NCBI RefSeq assembly: GCF_000732485.2
Contig: NZ_JAQV02000015.1
Coordinates: 62,001-126,000 of the forward strand
DNA: 64,000 bases
Source: Bacillus sp. SJS
GTDB taxonomy: Bacteria > Bacillota > Bacilli > Bacillales > Bacillaceae
Direction: 5' to 3'
In this document: piece after piece, positions 63,484 to 64,000 of the stretch
Layout of the letters: every line of letters starts with the position of its first letter
Numbering within the stretch: the stretch's first letter is position 1
Notes under the pieces: generated by a model
What the model was told of the DNA's origin: nothing
What the model saw: only the letters and a program-made list of their open reading frames with translations
Databases searched by the model: none
Made by a program: the position numbers and the translations under genes

Positions 63484-64000
63484 ATGGGTAAAAAGAGCTT
63501 GTCTATTTTAATGGCAATGATGGTATTTTTCACATTCGGTTTCGCCCCCGTACAGGCTATAACAACAAGTGAGTCTGCATCGGCTGTGACGATGAAAGCA
63601 AGCCAGTCGCTGATCTCCATGACGGAGGAAAGAGAGATTGAAGTAACAGCCGATCTGGGCTATTCAGCAGATTTAAGTAAGCTCCAATGGACCTTTGGCG
63701 GAAAGCCGCTCGATCAGTGGAAGCAATGGGACCCTGCTGCAAAGAAATACTCCGGTTCACCTTACATTACGTTTTCAGAGCCGCCTGCCTACATAGATGG
63801 AACCACGAAGATTAAAGCGAAACTGAAGTTCAGCCTCCTCTATGGAACTGAGGATGTCTCCCCAAGAAGTCTTCGTACGCTTTACCCTGCCTTAATCGGA
63901 ACCTATGAATTATCCGTAACAGATCCTGCAAAGGGTCAAACTGCAAACGTTCCTCTTAAATTGAACGTCTATGATGAATATTTAAAATGGGACGAAATCA
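63484..64000 (+). CDS. Secreted protein, N-terminal part (runs off the window)
   Basis: 172 residues are visible. A signal peptide (MGKKSLSILMAMMVFFTFGF, cleavage probably after APVQA) is followed by a beta-rich region with aromatic repeats: LQWTFGGKPLDQWKQWDP, SPYITFSEPPAYIDGTTKIK, RTLYPALIGTYELSVTDPAK. The visible part resembles an Ig-like or carbohydrate-associated N-terminal domain of a secreted hydrolase (an M14 carboxypeptidase-like protein is one possibility), but I cannot assign the family. Ribosome binding site GGAAGGAAGGGG. Confidence 0.75.
   Translation, partial: MGKKSLSILMAMMVFFTFGFAPVQAITTSESASAVTMKASQSLISMTEEREIEVTADLGYSADLSKLQWTFGGKPLDQWKQWDPAAKKYSGSPYITFSEPPAYIDGTTKIKAKLKFSLLYGTEDVSPRSLRTLYPALIGTYELSVTDPAKGQTANVPLKLNVYDEYLKWDEI

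Overview
The window is a contiguous piece of a low-to-moderate GC Gram-positive endospore-former, family Bacillaceae. Gene content and order follow the Bacillus subtilis yvl/yvo/yvc/his/yvf neighbourhoods closely: cggR-gapA-pgk-tpiA, sigL-yvfG, clpP, the yvcI-rapZ-yvcK-whiA-crh block, trxB-yvcD, a complete hisZGDBHAFIE operon, hprK-lgt-yvoD-ppaX-yvoF, yvlABCD, and csbA-uvrBA. Interleaved accessory genes and lineage-specific repeats argue for a relative such as Metabacillus or a nearby genus rather than B. subtilis itself. The genus is an inference; no rRNA is present to settle it.

Layout. 1-4.1 kb: glycolytic operon on the minus strand with its CggR repressor and operator. 4.1-7.1 kb: glutaredoxin-like gene and sigma-54, yvfG, a probable small RNA, tRNA-Arg(CCG) and a DUF2164 gene. 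7.1-14.7 kb: clpP with a CtsR operator, then the Crh/WhiA/YvcK/RapZ/Nudix block, trxB and the TPR protein YvcD. 14.7-21.1 kb: the histidine operon. 21.27-21.80 kb: a 41-bp tandem repeat array. 21.8-29.1 kb: yvoF to hprK, a secreted phosphoesterase and yvlD-A. 29.1-34.5 kb: uvrA, uvrB (LexA box) and csbA. 34.5-40.4 kb: glpP-ugpC-ugpA-ugpE-ugpB-ugpQ, a glycerophosphodiester/glycerol-3-phosphate uptake operon behind a GlpP-type leader terminator. 40.5-48.5 kb: metabolic genes on both strands, including a flavin oxidoreductase behind a perfect 128-bp tandem duplication, a mifM-yidC2 pair, a 21-bp repeat array, prfC, an aldo/keto reductase, a nitronate monooxygenase and a GNAT protein. 48.7-59.4 kb: a two-peptide class II lantibiotic operon. 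59.4-64 kb: small membrane proteins, a histidine phosphatase, a SAM-riboswitch-controlled esterase, bioY with a BirA operator, a VOC protein and the start of a secreted protein.

The accessory centrepiece is the seven-gene lantibiotic operon, transcribed right to left: alpha precursor, LanM, ABC ATPase, ABC permease, beta precursor, second LanM, LanT. The precursors resemble lichenicidin/haloduracin alpha and beta, but the immunity-type ABC transporter sits between the two precursor-LanM modules. A palindrome overlaps the -10 of its promoter, a 20-codon upstream ORF stops inside the first precursor's ribosome binding site, and a hairpin lies at each precursor-LanM junction.

Regulation is unusually readable. 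CggR, CtsR, LexA and BirA sites, a SAM-I riboswitch with terminator, a GlpP-type leader terminator and a MifM-type arrest peptide with a hairpin covering the yidC2 ribosome binding site are all visible. The least explained elements are the 41-bp and 21-bp intergenic arrays, a dispersed ~160-bp repeat (four copies), the 128-bp duplication that created a short upstream ORF, a ~154-nt putative sRNA, and an 11-bp inverted repeat bracketing the tRNA-Arg -10.
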